DNA from: Microcaldota archaeon
Lineage (GTDB): Archaea; Micrarchaeota; Micrarchaeia; Micrarchaeales; CABMGC01
NCBI GenBank assembly: GCA_028867435.1
Contig: JAGWGI010000005.1
Coordinates: 1 to 60,272, forward strand
Direction: 5' to 3'
DNA: 60,272 bases
Made by a program: the position numbers and the translations under genes. Shown here piece by piece: positions 50,016 through 59,759 of the stretch. Position 1 is the stretch's first letter. Every line of letters starts with the position of its first letter. The notes under the pieces were generated by a model. That model ran no database searches and was not told where the DNA came from. It worked only from the letters and a program-made list of their open reading frames with translations.

Positions 50016-50636
50016 ATGGCAAACGAAAATGAACTGCTCGTTGACAACGCGGAGTACTTGGAGGTAGGCATACACATAGGGACAAAGACAAAATCCCCAG
50101 GGATGAAGCAGTTCATCTACAAGATAAGGGAGGACGGACTCTATCTGCTCAACCTCGAGACTGTCGATGAAAAGATAAAGACCGCTGCCGCAGTGCTTGC
50201 AAGGTACGAGCCCAAAGAGATAGTGGTCACCGCTTCAAGGATCTATGCAATCTCAGCAGCATCCAAGTTCGCGGAGATAGTGGGCGCAAAGTTCATGCCT
50301 GGCAGGGTGATGCCCGGAATATTCACAAACTCAAACCGTGCGGACTACATGGAGCCAGGGATAATACTCATGAGCGACACTAGGAACGAGCGCCAGGCGA
50401 TAAGGGAGGCGAGCAAGACTAGCATACCGGTAATCGCGCTATGCGACACGGACAACTGGATAAAGTTCGTGGACCTGATAATACCATGCAACAACAAGGG
50501 AAGGCGCTCCCTTGCGCTTGTCTACTTCTTGCTAGCAAGGGAGTTCCTCAAGGCAAAAGGCCAAATAAAGACCAATGAGGAGTTCAACTTCAAGATCTCT
50601 GATTTCGAGGCAAAGGTCGAGATAAAGGCAAAGTAA
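50016..50636 (+). CDS. rps2: 30S ribosomal protein uS2
   Basis: This protein has 206 residues. YLEVGIHIGTKTKSPGMKQF at the N-terminus, FMPGRVMPGIFTN, PGIILMSDTRNERQAIREAS, and IALCDTDNWIKFVDLIIPC then NNKGRRSLALVY, as in archaeal S2. GGTG lies 7 bases before the ATG. Enolase, often between rpoN and uS2 in archaea, is absent here. Confidence 0.97.
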   Translation: MANENELLVDNAEYLEVGIHIGTKTKSPGMKQFIYKIREDGLYLLNLETVDEKIKTAAAVLARYEPKEIVVTASRIYAISAASKFAEIVGAKFMPGRVMPGIFTNSNRADYMEPGIILMSDTRNERQAIREASKTSIPVIALCDTDNWIKFVDLIIPCNNKGRRSLALVYFLLAREFLKAKGQIKTNEEFNFKISDFEAKVEIKAK

Positions 50637-50688
50637 GCGGCGCTGCGCCAAGGCAAAGGCTTAATAAAATCTAGAGCCAAGCCTAAGT

Positions 50689-51237
50689 ATGCGCCGGGCC
50701 AAAAGACTGCAAGCAGCAGTGGACTTCATGCTCTCCTACGGGATAGCTTTCATAGTCATCTTCATAGCGATAAGCGTCATATACAAGACCGGCATACTCA
50801 GTTCAGCAATCCTTCCAGTAAGCTGCTCCACCTCCCCTGGATTCTCTTGCTCACAGTACGCAATTAATGCAAGCACCGGGGTACTGACCCTCTCCTTTGC
50901 CCAGGCAACAGGCGGCCCGATAACGCTCAATGGATACGCCTGCGCAAGCCAGGCAAATGCCCTTGGCGACAGGCCGCAGTATGGCAACATCTTCGTGGCA
51001 AACGGCCTGGCGTACTATCCTGGCAACTACGATCCATCTAATGCGCTAAACCAGATAAACCCGATGCAGACCACTTCGCAAGAGACGCTCAAGATGAACT
51101 GCTACAACGGCCCTGGCAGCATTGCACGAGGCCAGGTCGGAAATGCGTACTTTGGATACATCTGGCTCAATTACACCACTCCGGGGTACGGCAAGGTGGT
51201 GCAGCAAGTGGCAGCGATAACTGCAAAGTACACATAG
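50689..51237 (+). CDS. Type IV pilin-like protein with class III signal peptide
   Basis: This protein has 182 residues. The N-terminus MRRAKRLQAAVDFMLSYGIA followed by FIVIFIAISVIY matches the archaeal class III signal peptide layout: basic leader, QAA..F....YG, then one hydrophobic helix. The rest is a Ser/Thr/Asn/Gly-rich extracellular domain with four or five cysteines. Probably processed by an archaeal prepilin peptidase and part of a surface filament. Stands alone after uS2. Confidence 0.75.
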   Translation: MRRAKRLQAAVDFMLSYGIAFIVIFIAISVIYKTGILSSAILPVSCSTSPGFSCSQYAINASTGVLTLSFAQATGGPITLNGYACASQANALGDRPQYGNIFVANGLAYYPGNYDPSNALNQINPMQTTSQETLKMNCYNGPGSIARGQVGNAYFGYIWLNYTTPGYGKVVQQVAAITAKYT

Positions 51238-51249
51238 AAATAAGGGAGG

Positions 51250-51678
51250 CTACAGTCCAAGGGACTGCCTTATCTTCGAGCTTTTGTACTTCTTTGGGTT
51301 CATCCTTGCGCCTATCCTTACAACCCTTGCGCTAATTCCCTTTCTTGCCATCCACTCCTCAAGTTCGCCGACATTTATTTTCTGGTCGTAGCCAAAAGCA
51401 ACTACGCCAGGTTTGTACCTGCCAATTATCCTATATCTGTCAGAGGGCTTGCCGAGCTTTTGGCCCAGCACCGCCTTGTCAACAACCCTAAGGGATGCAA
51501 CCATCCTAAGCCTGTCCTGCTCGCCAAACACTGGCTTTTTGCGCTTGAGCAGCTTCACGCTCTCATCCCTTGCGACAATCACCACAAGCCTCTCGCCAAG
51601 CCTTCTTGCGCGCTCAAGGTAGAGGAGATGGCCAGGATGGAGTATGTCAAAGGCCCCGAAGGCAAGGACAGTTTTCAT
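51250..51678 (-). CDS. ribL: FAD synthase RibL / nucleotidyltransferase
   Basis: This protein has 142 residues. FGAFDILHPGHLLYLERAR carries the cytidylyltransferase HxGH motif; GYDQKINVGELEEW and the C-terminal KYKSSKIRQSLGL match archaeal RibL, which makes FAD from FMN and ATP. Relatives with other nucleotide substrates exist. Its start overlaps the metG stop by four bases. Confidence 0.85.
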   Translation of the reverse strand: MKTVLAFGAFDILHPGHLLYLERARRLGERLVVIVARDESVKLLKRKKPVFGEQDRLRMVASLRVVDKAVLGQKLGKPSDRYRIIGRYKPGVVAFGYDQKINVGELEEWMARKGISARVVRIGARMNPKKYKSSKIRQSLGL

Positions 51679-53207
51679 CTTGCCCCCTCCTCCCTTATCT
51701 TGTCGAATACGATTCTGGGTTTTTCGATCTTGAAGGACTTCTGTAGATTTTTCAGTTCATCGAAAGGAACCACCTTCGCTCCAACAAATCCCAAAAGCTC
51801 CATTGATGCCATCGGCAGGAACGGGTAGAGCATGTTGCTTATTATTCTGCAGATATTGCAGCACACAAACAGTATCTTCATTGTCGCCTCCCTGTCCTTC
51901 TTGACCAGCTCCCAAGGCGCGCTGTTCTGGAAATACTTGTTTGCCTCGTTGCCTATCTCAAGTATCTTCACTATCGCGTCCCTGATTCTTCCCTCCTCAA
52001 AAAGCAAGTCCGCCTGCCCAACCATCTTGTATATCCCATCCATCATCTCCTTCTCTTTTGGTTCAAGTTCTGCACCATCTACAGCCCCCTCGAAGTTGCC
52101 GTGAGCAAACGTGAGGGTTCTGTGTATGAAGTTCCCAAGATTGCTCACAAGCTCGTTGTTCACCACCCTAACCAGCCCCTCTTCCGAAAGGTCGCCATCC
52201 TCGAATGTGGGTATCTCCTTTAGCAGATAATATCTGAGTCTCTCCCTCCCGTATTTATTGATCAGCATCATTGGGTCAAGCACGTTGCCTGCGGTCTTGC
52301 TCATCTTCTGTCCCTCAACAGTAACGTATCCGTGCACGAAGAGCGTTTTCGGCAGCTTTAGCCCTGCTGACATGAGCATCGCAGGCCAGTATATCGCATG
52401 GAACCTGGTTATCCCCTTGCCTATCACGTGCATTTCAGCCGGCCACCACCTGTTGAATTTAGCCTCGTCGCCTCCGAATCCGACGCCAGTCAGATAGATG
52501 CAAAGCGCATCAAACCAGACGTACATCTTCTGTGAATCATCCCCAGGCACTGGCACACCCCACCCCTTTGCCCTATTGTTGGATCTGGAGATACTGAAGT
52601 CCTCAAGCCCCTCTTTTATGAAGCCGAGCATCTCGTTTTTCCTGCTCTGCGGTAATATTTGCAGCTCGCCGCTCTCAAGCAGCTGCTCAAGCCTTTTCTG
52701 GTACTTAGAGAGCCTGAAAAAGTAATTCTCCTCCTCTACGATTTCCGGCTTGATGCCGTGCTCAGGGCAGAGCCCGTTCACCAGCTCGTCCTCTGTGTAG
52801 AACAGCTCGCATGCCACGCAGTAAATCCCGCGATATTTCTTGGTGTATATATCCCCGTTCTCGTTACACAGCTCCCAGAGCATCATCGGACCCTGCCAGT
52901 GCTCCTGCTTTATCGAGGATCTGATGAATGCGTCAAACTTGAGGCCTATGCCCTCTGCCATCTCCCTGAAGGCAGCTGAGTTCCTTTTGCACAGCTCCTC
53001 CACCCCGATTCCCAGCTTCTCTGCAGCCCTGACGTTCTTGAGGCTGTTCTCGTCCGCGCCTGTGGTCAAAAACACCTCTTCCCCTCGCATCCTCCTGTAG
53101 TTTGCAAGCGCATCTGCCTGTGCAAACTCGAGTGCATGACCTATGTGCGGAGCAGCGTTGACATAGGGTATCGCGGTTGTTATGTAGTATTTCTTGGCCC
53201 CTTCCAT
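51675..53207 (-). CDS. metG: Methionyl-tRNA synthetase
   Basis: This protein has 510 residues. HIGH motif in YVNAAPHIGHALEFAQADAL, zinc knuckle CVACELFYTEDELVNGLCPE, KMSKS-type GQKMSKTAGNVLDP, and an anticodon-binding helical domain. The C-terminal tRNA-binding OB domain is not fused; it is encoded at 41288-41617. Divergent from mcm. Confidence 0.97.
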   Translation of the reverse strand: MEGAKKYYITTAIPYVNAAPHIGHALEFAQADALANYRRMRGEEVFLTTGADENSLKNVRAAEKLGIGVEELCKRNSAAFREMAEGIGLKFDAFIRSSIKQEHWQGPMMLWELCNENGDIYTKKYRGIYCVACELFYTEDELVNGLCPEHGIKPEIVEEENYFFRLSKYQKRLEQLLESGELQILPQSRKNEMLGFIKEGLEDFSISRSNNRAKGWGVPVPGDDSQKMYVWFDALCIYLTGVGFGGDEAKFNRWWPAEMHVIGKGITRFHAIYWPAMLMSAGLKLPKTLFVHGYVTVEGQKMSKTAGNVLDPMMLINKYGRERLRYYLLKEIPTFEDGDLSEEGLVRVVNNELVSNLGNFIHRTLTFAHGNFEGAVDGAELEPKEKEMMDGIYKMVGQADLLFEEGRIRDAIVKILEIGNEANKYFQNSAPWELVKKDREATMKILFVCCNICRIISNMLYPFLPMASMELLGFVGAKVVPFDELKNLQKSFKIEKPRIVFDKIREEGAR

Positions 53208-53322
53208 CTATCCTCAACTTCCTACTGAAAATCAGTTTTATCGGCAGTTCCTATTTGCACGCCATTCTTTTTATTACTTATGAAGCTAATATATATCCAC
53301 AATTTCTGGGGGTATTAACGCA

Positions 53323-55383
53323 ATGGACGCGATAGCCAACGAGGAGCTTAAAAGCAAGTTTGTTGAATTTTTCAACGCCTACTACTTGCCCCAGATTAAC
53401 TCAATGTTCATAAGCTATCCAAAGAAGAGGAGCGTGACAGTTGACCTGAGGGATCTGGAGAAGTTTGATTCGGATCTGACTGCAGATTTGATAGGCAAGC
53501 CTGACGACTTTTTGCACGTAGCCAACGCGGCGCTTGCCTCAATGAACCCGAACACCGAAGCCAGGGAGCCTGTCTACTCCAGATTCATGGGCCTTGACAA
53601 CGAGGGGCTGCTCATACAGGACGTGGGCTCGCAGCAGATAGGCAAGCTGCTGGTCCTCGATTCGCTGGTTGTCAAGAGGGCCGAGATAACGCCAAAGGTT
53701 TACCTGGGCGTCTACAGGTGCTCTTTTTGCGGATCTGTGGTAAAGATAAGGATTGAGAGCGACAACGTTCCTGATATCTGCCCACAGTGCAAGCGAAGAT
53801 CGCTCAGGCAGTCCAACGAGGAATCAGAGTTCATAAACCTTCAGAGAATTGCGGTGCAGGACCCGCTTGAGAGGCTAAAGGGGAGCACGCCCACATGGCA
53901 GCTTGAGGTCTGGCTCGCAGACGACCTCGTGAACACCATAATCCCAGGGGACAGGGTGGAGATAACCGGAATACTTAGGATTAGGCCAAGGAAGACCTCA
54001 AGAGGCAAGGAGGACAAGACGCTCTTCACCATGTTCTTTGACAGCGTTTCGATAAAGCCCAAGCAGAAGGAGTTCGCAGAGATAGATATCACAAGGGAAG
54101 AGGAGGAGCAGATAAGGGAGATGGCAAGGGATCCAAAGATATTCGAGAAGGTGGCAATGTCTATTGCACCTTCGATATACGGCCACGAGGAGATAAAGCA
54201 ATCGCTCGCCATCCAGCTCTTCGGCGGCACACCGGAGAAGAAGCTGATCGACGGCTCGCCGATAAGGAGCGACATACACATGCTGCTAATAGGCGACCCG
54301 GGCTCGGCAAAGACCAGGCTGCTGCAGGCCGTCTCGTCTATAGTTCCAAAGGGAATCTACGTTAGCGGAAAATCGACCAGCTCTGCAGGGCTTACGGCGT
54401 CAGCAGAGAGGGACGAGTTTGCGGAAGGCGGCTGGACCCTAAAGGCGGGAGCTTTGGTTTTAGGGTCTGGCGGAACAGTTTGTATTGACGAATTTGATAA
54501 GATAGGGGACGAAGACAAGTCATCGCTTCTTGAAGCGCTTGAATCGCAGACAATCAGCGTCGCTAAGGCCGGCATAGTTGCACGATTCAACGCAAGAACC
54601 AGCGTGCTTGCAGCAGCAAACCCGAAGTTCGGCAGGTTCGATCCAAACACCTATCCTGCAGAGCAGTTCGACATACCGCCAGCGCTTCTCTCCAGATTCG
54701 ATCTCATCTTTCCGATAAAGGACGTGATAGACCTCGAGCAGGACAAGAAGATAGCAAAGCACATACTAATCCAGCACGAGGCCGCAGGCGCAAAGCTTGC
54801 CGACGTAAAAGAGTACGAGCAGGTCGAGGCGCCCCCTATAGCATCAGACATACTGCGCAAGTACATCGCCTATGCCAAGAAGAACGTGAGGCCAAGGCTC
54901 TCAAATGATGCCACAACAAGGATAGAGGCATACTACGTAGACCTGAGGACACTGGGCCTCAAGTCAGGTGCCACACCCATAACTCCAAGGCAGATCGAGG
55001 GGCTGATCAGGATAGCTGAGGGGAGCGCAAAGTCGAGGCTTTCCGCGATAATCGAGCTCAAGGACGCAGAGCTTGCGATAGGACTCTTCGAGTTCATGCT
55101 CAGGACCCTGGCTGTAGATAGGGGCGGAAGAAGGGATATAGATACTATAATAACCGGAATGCCCAGGGAGAAGGTCACCAAGATAAATTCGATAATCACC
55201 ATAATCAAGAAGCTTGAGCAGGAGGAAGGATACGCAAAGATGACCAGGGTACTTGACGATGCGGAGAAGGAGGGAATAGATAGAGGCACCACTACAAAGT
55301 ACATAAACGACCTTGAAAGGAGCGGGGACATCTACAGCCCCAAGCAAGGGATAATAAAGCTGGTCAAGCGCGACGAGGAGTAG
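53323..55383 (+). CDS. mcm: Replicative helicase MCM
   Basis: This protein has 686 residues. The N-terminal domain has a zinc finger CSFCG...CPQC. The AAA+ core has Walker A GDPGSAKTR (about residue 324), Walker B VCIDEFDKI, sensor and arginine finger LLSRFDLIFP. A C-terminal winged helix follows (AKMTRVLDDAEKEGIDRGTT). It forms the hexamer that unwinds DNA at replication forks. TATA TAATATATAT (53287-53296) lies about 30 bases before the ATG, so the leader is very short. Confidence 0.98.
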   Translation: MDAIANEELKSKFVEFFNAYYLPQINSMFISYPKKRSVTVDLRDLEKFDSDLTADLIGKPDDFLHVANAALASMNPNTEAREPVYSRFMGLDNEGLLIQDVGSQQIGKLLVLDSLVVKRAEITPKVYLGVYRCSFCGSVVKIRIESDNVPDICPQCKRRSLRQSNEESEFINLQRIAVQDPLERLKGSTPTWQLEVWLADDLVNTIIPGDRVEITGILRIRPRKTSRGKEDKTLFTMFFDSVSIKPKQKEFAEIDITREEEEQIREMARDPKIFEKVAMSIAPSIYGHEEIKQSLAIQLFGGTPEKKLIDGSPIRSDIHMLLIGDPGSAKTRLLQAVSSIVPKGIYVSGKSTSSAGLTASAERDEFAEGGWTLKAGALVLGSGGTVCIDEFDKIGDEDKSSLLEALESQTISVAKAGIVARFNARTSVLAAANPKFGRFDPNTYPAEQFDIPPALLSRFDLIFPIKDVIDLEQDKKIAKHILIQHEAAGAKLADVKEYEQVEAPPIASDILRKYIAYAKKNVRPRLSNDATTRIEAYYVDLRTLGLKSGATPITPRQIEGLIRIAEGSAKSRLSAIIELKDAELAIGLFEFMLRTLAVDRGGRRDIDTIITGMPREKVTKINSIITIIKKLEQEEGYAKMTRVLDDAEKEGIDRGTTTKYINDLERSGDIYSPKQGIIKLVKRDEE

Positions 55384-55391
55384 GTGCTAAA

Positions 55392-56462
55392 TTGCTAATA
55401 AGGATACAGACAAGGCAACTAGTCCAGATCCTTGCGCTCTTTTTGATAGTGCAGTTCGGAGGAATCCTTCTGGCCTCAACAGTCTTTTCCAGCATAACCC
55501 CCTCCCTTACAACTACTGCGCCGATAAGCACCGCGCCTGAGGCTCTATACCTCTTTGGCTTTTTGATATTTTTCGCCATAGTACTTTTGGTTGTAATAAG
55601 GTTCTATAAAGGAGAGCTGCTCTTCACACTCATTGAGGCGTATACCGTAATCGTGACCTCATTTTTCTTCTTTTCGATACTATTACAGGTTTTCTTCCCT
55701 GACCAAAGCGGCTACACGATCACAGCCGCAGCCTTGGCGCTTGGGGTGTTGCTGCTTGTGGCAAAATGGAAGAGGCCAAGGATCAGGAATGCTGTGGTTG
55801 TGATATCGAGCATTGGCTTCGGGATTGTCCTTGGGCTGTACTTCCGCTTTAATGTAGCCTTCGCCTTCTCCCTTATGGTCGCAGCCTACGACTACATCTC
55901 GGTCTTCATAACCAAGCACATGATCACTTTCGCAAAGGTGCTCTCAAGCAGGAACCTTGCCTTCCTGATAAGCGCCTCAGACATAGAGGTGGCCTCGCCG
56001 GACCAGGTGGATAAGTCTGAGAGAAAAGTGTACCAAAAGCACCTTCAGGAAGTAAAGAAGATAGACAACCCCGTAATACAGCAGATAATAAGAAGGGGCG
56101 ACATACCGCTCATAGCACAGATTCAGCTCGGGGCAGGAGATCTTGGACTTCCACTCATGCTCTCAATTAGCGCCTATTCCATCTCCTTCAGCTACTTTCT
56201 TAGCATAGCGATTACCACAGGTGCGGCCATAGGGCTGCTTGCCACAATGTTCTTTTTGATGAGATACAAAACTCCGCTGCCTGCAATACCCCCGATCTTT
56301 GCCTTCATATGCATAGCCCTGGGAATAGCCCTTGCACTGACCAAGACAGTTTCGCTCTACACCTCACTTCTGCTAGTCTCATTAGGAGTGTTTCTGATCT
56401 TCGTGGCCATGTACCTGACCCTGAGGTTCATGGAGAAAAAGGGCAAGGAGACAAAACGATGA
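55392..56462 (+). CDS. Presenilin/SPP-type intramembrane aspartyl protease
   Basis: This protein has 356 residues and nine membrane helices. The catalytic aspartates are in AAYDYISVF (about residue 167) and LGAGDLGLPL (GxGD, about residue 250), with the PAL-like TPLPAIPP in the following helix. It cleaves peptide bonds inside the membrane, for example remnant signal peptides. The start is TTG 55392 with GGTG just upstream, 8 bases after mcm, so the two may be co-transcribed although functionally unrelated. Confidence 0.88.
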   Translation: MLIRIQTRQLVQILALFLIVQFGGILLASTVFSSITPSLTTTAPISTAPEALYLFGFLIFFAIVLLVVIRFYKGELLFTLIEAYTVIVTSFFFFSILLQVFFPDQSGYTITAAALALGVLLLVAKWKRPRIRNAVVVISSIGFGIVLGLYFRFNVAFAFSLMVAAYDYISVFITKHMITFAKVLSSRNLAFLISASDIEVASPDQVDKSERKVYQKHLQEVKKIDNPVIQQIIRRGDIPLIAQIQLGAGDLGLPLMLSISAYSISFSYFLSIAITTGAAIGLLATMFFLMRYKTPLPAIPPIFAFICIALGIALALTKTVSLYTSLLLVSLGVFLIFVAMYLTLRFMEKKGKETKR

Positions 56463-56498
56463 ATTTACTATATAAAGGAAGAAAACCAAGTTTTGGCC

Positions 56499-57191
56499 AT
56501 GGAAGCAAAGCAATGGCTCAGGCATCTTGATCCTTGTTACAACGCAAGGCAGGTCATGGGTCAGCTATCTACGTACAAAAGTTCCAAGCGCCAGTACGAA
56601 GAGGCTCTGGCAAAGGTCAATGTGCAATCAGATCTCCTTAAGGTATACCGCACTGCAATAGCCCAGGGGAACAGGGCCGAGGCGCGGTATAATATCGAGT
56701 TGAAAAGAATCAGGCAGACTAGGCGCCAGGATTCAATGCGAGATGGTTTCGATATCCGCGATAAAGCGATTGAGGAGATAAAAACCGACAGGGATGATTT
56801 CAGGGCAGGTCTATACAACATAATAGCCGACGAATATACGAAAATAGACCCCGCATTCAATCGAAGCAGCCCAGCCAGCTCATCAAAGATATTAAAGACG
56901 CTCTATGAGCTCAAGGAGTTAGAAGACATGGCGCACTGGAAGAAGAAAGCCAAAAGCCAACTAAACTGGATGTCGATGTATTTTGGCGCCCAAATATGCG
57001 CTGCTGCATTGCTATGTTATGACCTGTCAATGTACGCCTACAATTCAATCCACCACATTCACAGCGGAGCCGGAGGCCTTAACTCAGTAGGCATATCAGG
57101 GTTATTTTACGTCGTTACTTCAGCTGCATTTGCGTTTGAGGCATGGCTCTCAAGAGACCACAAGAGCCGTACTCGTGCAGCTACTGGCTAG
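56499..57191 (+). CDS. Unknown membrane protein with N-terminal coiled-coil region
   Basis: This protein has 230 residues and is not recognised. Residues 15-150 are charged and helical ([40 protein letters not shown]), probably coiled coil. Two membrane helices follow ([39 protein letters not shown]). ATG 56499 is leaderless behind CTATATAAAG (56469-56478). Overlaps the convergent dnaJ end by four bases. Confidence 0.7.
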   Translation: MEAKQWLRHLDPCYNARQVMGQLSTYKSSKRQYEEALAKVNVQSDLLKVYRTAIAQGNRAEARYNIELKRIRQTRRQDSMRDGFDIRDKAIEEIKTDRDDFRAGLYNIIADEYTKIDPAFNRSSPASSSKILKTLYELKELEDMAHWKKKAKSQLNWMSMYFGAQICAAALLCYDLSMYAYNSIHHIHSGAGGLNSVGISGLFYVVTSAAFAFEAWLSRDHKSRTRAATG

Positions 57192-57895
57192 AACATCCCG
57201 AATTTCTTCTTCTTAGCCTCGCTGTCCTCTTTGCCGGTTTTCTCCACTTTCACCCTGAACCTGTCAGTCACCACTACGCTGCCGCTTCCCCTGCAGCTCT
57301 TGCATACACTCTCAAATGTCTTCCCCCTTCCCTTGCACCTATCGCATGGCATAGCCATCTGAAACCTTCCGAACATCGAGCTCTGTTCGATAATCCTTCT
57401 TCCAGTCCCGTCGCATCTCTGGCATCTTATCTGCTTTGAACCGGGTTCTCCTCCGCTTCCTCTGCAGTTGCTGCACACCTTTGAGTGCTGTACTGCAAAC
57501 TCCTTGTCCATGCCGCGCTCTATATCATCAAAGGAGAGCGAAAGGTTCACTCCTGTCTGTTCTTGCGCCCCGCCTGAGAAGAAGTCCCCAAACTGTCCGA
57601 AGTTCTGCCCAAAGATATCCTTGAAGAGATCCTCTGTGTTAAAGTCCCTGAAGATGTCCTCGGTGTTGTATCTTTGCCCGAACTGCTGCGGTCCGAATGA
57701 GTCATACTGCTGCCTCTTTTGCGGATCTCCAAGGACAGCATACGCCTCATTTATCTCCTTAAAGGTCGCCTCTGCAGACTTCTCCTTGTTTCTGTCAGGG
57801 TGGAATTTTAGCGCAAGATCCCTATACGCCTTCTTTATCTCGTCCTGGCTGGCAGTTTTGGATACCCCCAGCACGTGATAGTAGTCTTTTGCCAT
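57188..57895 (-). CDS. dnaJ: DnaJ co-chaperone lacking the C-terminal domains
   Basis: This protein has 235 residues. J domain with HPD ([14 protein letters not shown]), a Gly/Phe-rich linker ([15 protein letters not shown]), and all four zinc repeats: [32 protein letters not shown]. After the zinc region the protein ends within about 30 residues ([20 protein letters not shown]), so the second half of the substrate-binding domain and the dimerisation domain of full DnaJ (about 370 residues) are missing. The lysine-rich end looks like a genuine terminus. Start overlaps the dnaK stop. Confidence 0.93.
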   Translation of the reverse strand: MAKDYYHVLGVSKTASQDEIKKAYRDLALKFHPDRNKEKSAEATFKEINEAYAVLGDPQKRQQYDSFGPQQFGQRYNTEDIFRDFNTEDLFKDIFGQNFGQFGDFFSGGAQEQTGVNLSLSFDDIERGMDKEFAVQHSKVCSNCRGSGGEPGSKQIRCQRCDGTGRRIIEQSSMFGRFQMAMPCDRCKGRGKTFESVCKSCRGSGSVVVTDRFRVKVEKTGKEDSEAKKKKFGMF

Positions 57896-59745
57896 TATTT
57901 CTCTCCCTTCTCTTCAGGTGCGCCTGCATCAGCACTTGAATCTGCAGGACCCTGCCCATCTTGTCCATCCTGTCCTGTCTGCTGCCCTGAATTTCCAGAC
58001 TGTTTGTACATCTCTGCACCCATCGCCTGGAGGTTCTGGTTGAGCGAGTCGAACTTCTGCGCCATCAGCTCCTTGTCCTCCTTCTGTATCGCCTCCTTAA
58101 CCTCGCTTATGGCTTTCTCCACTCCTTCCTTTGCAGATGCCGAGACCTTGCTTCCGTTCTCCTTGAGCTGCTTTTCAGCAATGTACACAAGCGATTCGAT
58201 GTTGTTCTTGAGCTCTACGTACTCGCGTATCTTCTTGTCCTCCTCTGCGGCCTCTTCTGCTTCCTTTGTCTTTTTCTCTATCTCCTCCTTGCTCATCTTG
58301 TGGGGCGCAACAACCTGCATCCCCTGCTCCTTCCCTGTAGCCTTATCCTTGGCGGTAACATGCAGTATCCCGTTTGCGTCTATGTCAAATGAGACCTCTA
58401 TCTGTGGAACTCCTCTTGGCGCCGGAGGTATGCCTGTTAGCATGAACCTGCCGAGCTCTATGTTATCCTTGGACATCGCCCTCTCACCTTGCAGTATGTG
58501 TATGTCCACCGTAGTCTGGGAATCGTCCGCAGTGCTGAACACTTGGCCCTTCTTGATTGGTATTGTCGTGTTCTTTTCTATCAGCTTGGTCATCACTCCC
58601 CCGAGGGTCTCAATCCCAAGCGAGAGCGGCGTAACATCAAGCAGCACGATGTCCTTCACCTCTCCAGTCAGCACTCCGGCTTGTATCGCCGCGCCGAAAG
58701 CCACGGCCTCCATTGGGTCAACCCCTCTCTCTATCTTCTTCCCAAGAAGCTGTTCCACGTACCTCTGTACTATTGGCATCCTGGTAGGGCCACCCACGAG
58801 TATCACTTTCTCTATGTCCTTTGGCTCGAGCTTTGCGTCCTTTAGCGCGTTGACCACAGGCTTTGTCGTCTTTTCGACTATCGGCATAACTATCTCCTCA
58901 AGCTTTGCGCGCGTGAAGGAGTATGTGAAGTGCACCGGCGCATTTCCCGGCCCCATCCCAAGGAACGGCAGGTTTATGTCGCTATTTATGGTGGTGGAGA
59001 GCTCGATCTTCGCCCTCTCCCCTGCCTCTCTTATCCTCTGCATGGCCTGCTTGTCCTTAGATATATCTATTCCCTGGCTCTTCTTCACTTCAGATAGAAG
59101 GAAATCCGCTATCGCATTGTCCATGTCTGTGCCTCCCAGCTGCGTATCGCCGTTGGTTGACTTTACCTCGAAGACCCCGTTACCGAACTCCATCACGGTC
59201 ACGTCAAGCGTTCCGCCCCCGAAGTCGTACACCAGTATCTTCATGTCTTTTCCGTGCTTGTCGATTCCATATGCAAGGCTGGCAGCCGTAGGCTCATTGA
59301 CAAGCCTCACAACCTCAAGCCCTGCTATCTGGCCTGCGTCCTTTGTTGCCTGCCTTTGGTTGTCGTTGAAGTATGCCGGAACCGTTATCACAGCTTTGGT
59401 TATGCTCTCCCCAAGGAACGCCTCAGCGTCCTCCTTTATTTTCTGCAGCAGCATCGCGGAAAGCTCCTGAGGCGTGTACTCCTTGCCATATATATTGTAC
59501 TTGTAGTCTGTCCCCATCTTCCTCTTGAATGCGTTGACTGTCCCTTCCGCATTCGCAACAGCCTGCCTCTTTGCAGGTTCCCCCATGAGCCTCTGTCCGT
59601 CCTTTGTGAACGCCACATAGCTTGGGAACGACTTCCCATAAAGCGAAGTGCCCTCGCTGCTCGGTATCAAAACCGGCCTTCCCCCTTCAAGTACTGCCGC
59701 AGCAGAATTCGAGGTTCCTAAATCTATTCCAATTATTTTTGCCAT
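57895..59745 (-). CDS. dnaK: Hsp70 chaperone DnaK
   Basis: This protein has 616 residues. ATPase domain: [39 protein letters not shown] and [18 protein letters not shown]. Substrate-binding domain: [20 protein letters not shown]. Helical lid ends in a Gly/Gln-rich tail. Folds client proteins with DnaJ and GrpE, encoded on either side. The system is thought to have entered archaea from bacteria. A 531-codon ORF on the opposite strand is a shadow. Confidence 0.98.
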   Translation of the reverse strand: MAKIIGIDLGTSNSAAAVLEGGRPVLIPSSEGTSLYGKSFPSYVAFTKDGQRLMGEPAKRQAVANAEGTVNAFKRKMGTDYKYNIYGKEYTPQELSAMLLQKIKEDAEAFLGESITKAVITVPAYFNDNQRQATKDAGQIAGLEVVRLVNEPTAASLAYGIDKHGKDMKILVYDFGGGTLDVTVMEFGNGVFEVKSTNGDTQLGGTDMDNAIADFLLSEVKKSQGIDISKDKQAMQRIREAGERAKIELSTTINSDINLPFLGMGPGNAPVHFTYSFTRAKLEEIVMPIVEKTTKPVVNALKDAKLEPKDIEKVILVGGPTRMPIVQRYVEQLLGKKIERGVDPMEAVAFGAAIQAGVLTGEVKDIVLLDVTPLSLGIETLGGVMTKLIEKNTTIPIKKGQVFSTADDSQTTVDIHILQGERAMSKDNIELGRFMLTGIPPAPRGVPQIEVSFDIDANGILHVTAKDKATGKEQGMQVVAPHKMSKEEIEKKTKEAEEAAEEDKKIREYVELKNNIESLVYIAEKQLKENGSKVSASAKEGVEKAISEVKEAIQKEDKELMAQKFDSLNQNLQAMGAEMYKQSGNSGQQTGQDGQDGQGPADSSADAGAPEEKGEK

Positions 59746-59759
59746 CTAACTCACCTATC

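Noticed and set aside
57875-59470. A 531-codon ORF on the plus strand
   Set aside because: It is exactly antisense to dnaK. Long mirror frames opposite hsp70 genes are a known codon-bias artefact, and its product is a low-complexity Ser/Cys/Phe-rich string.
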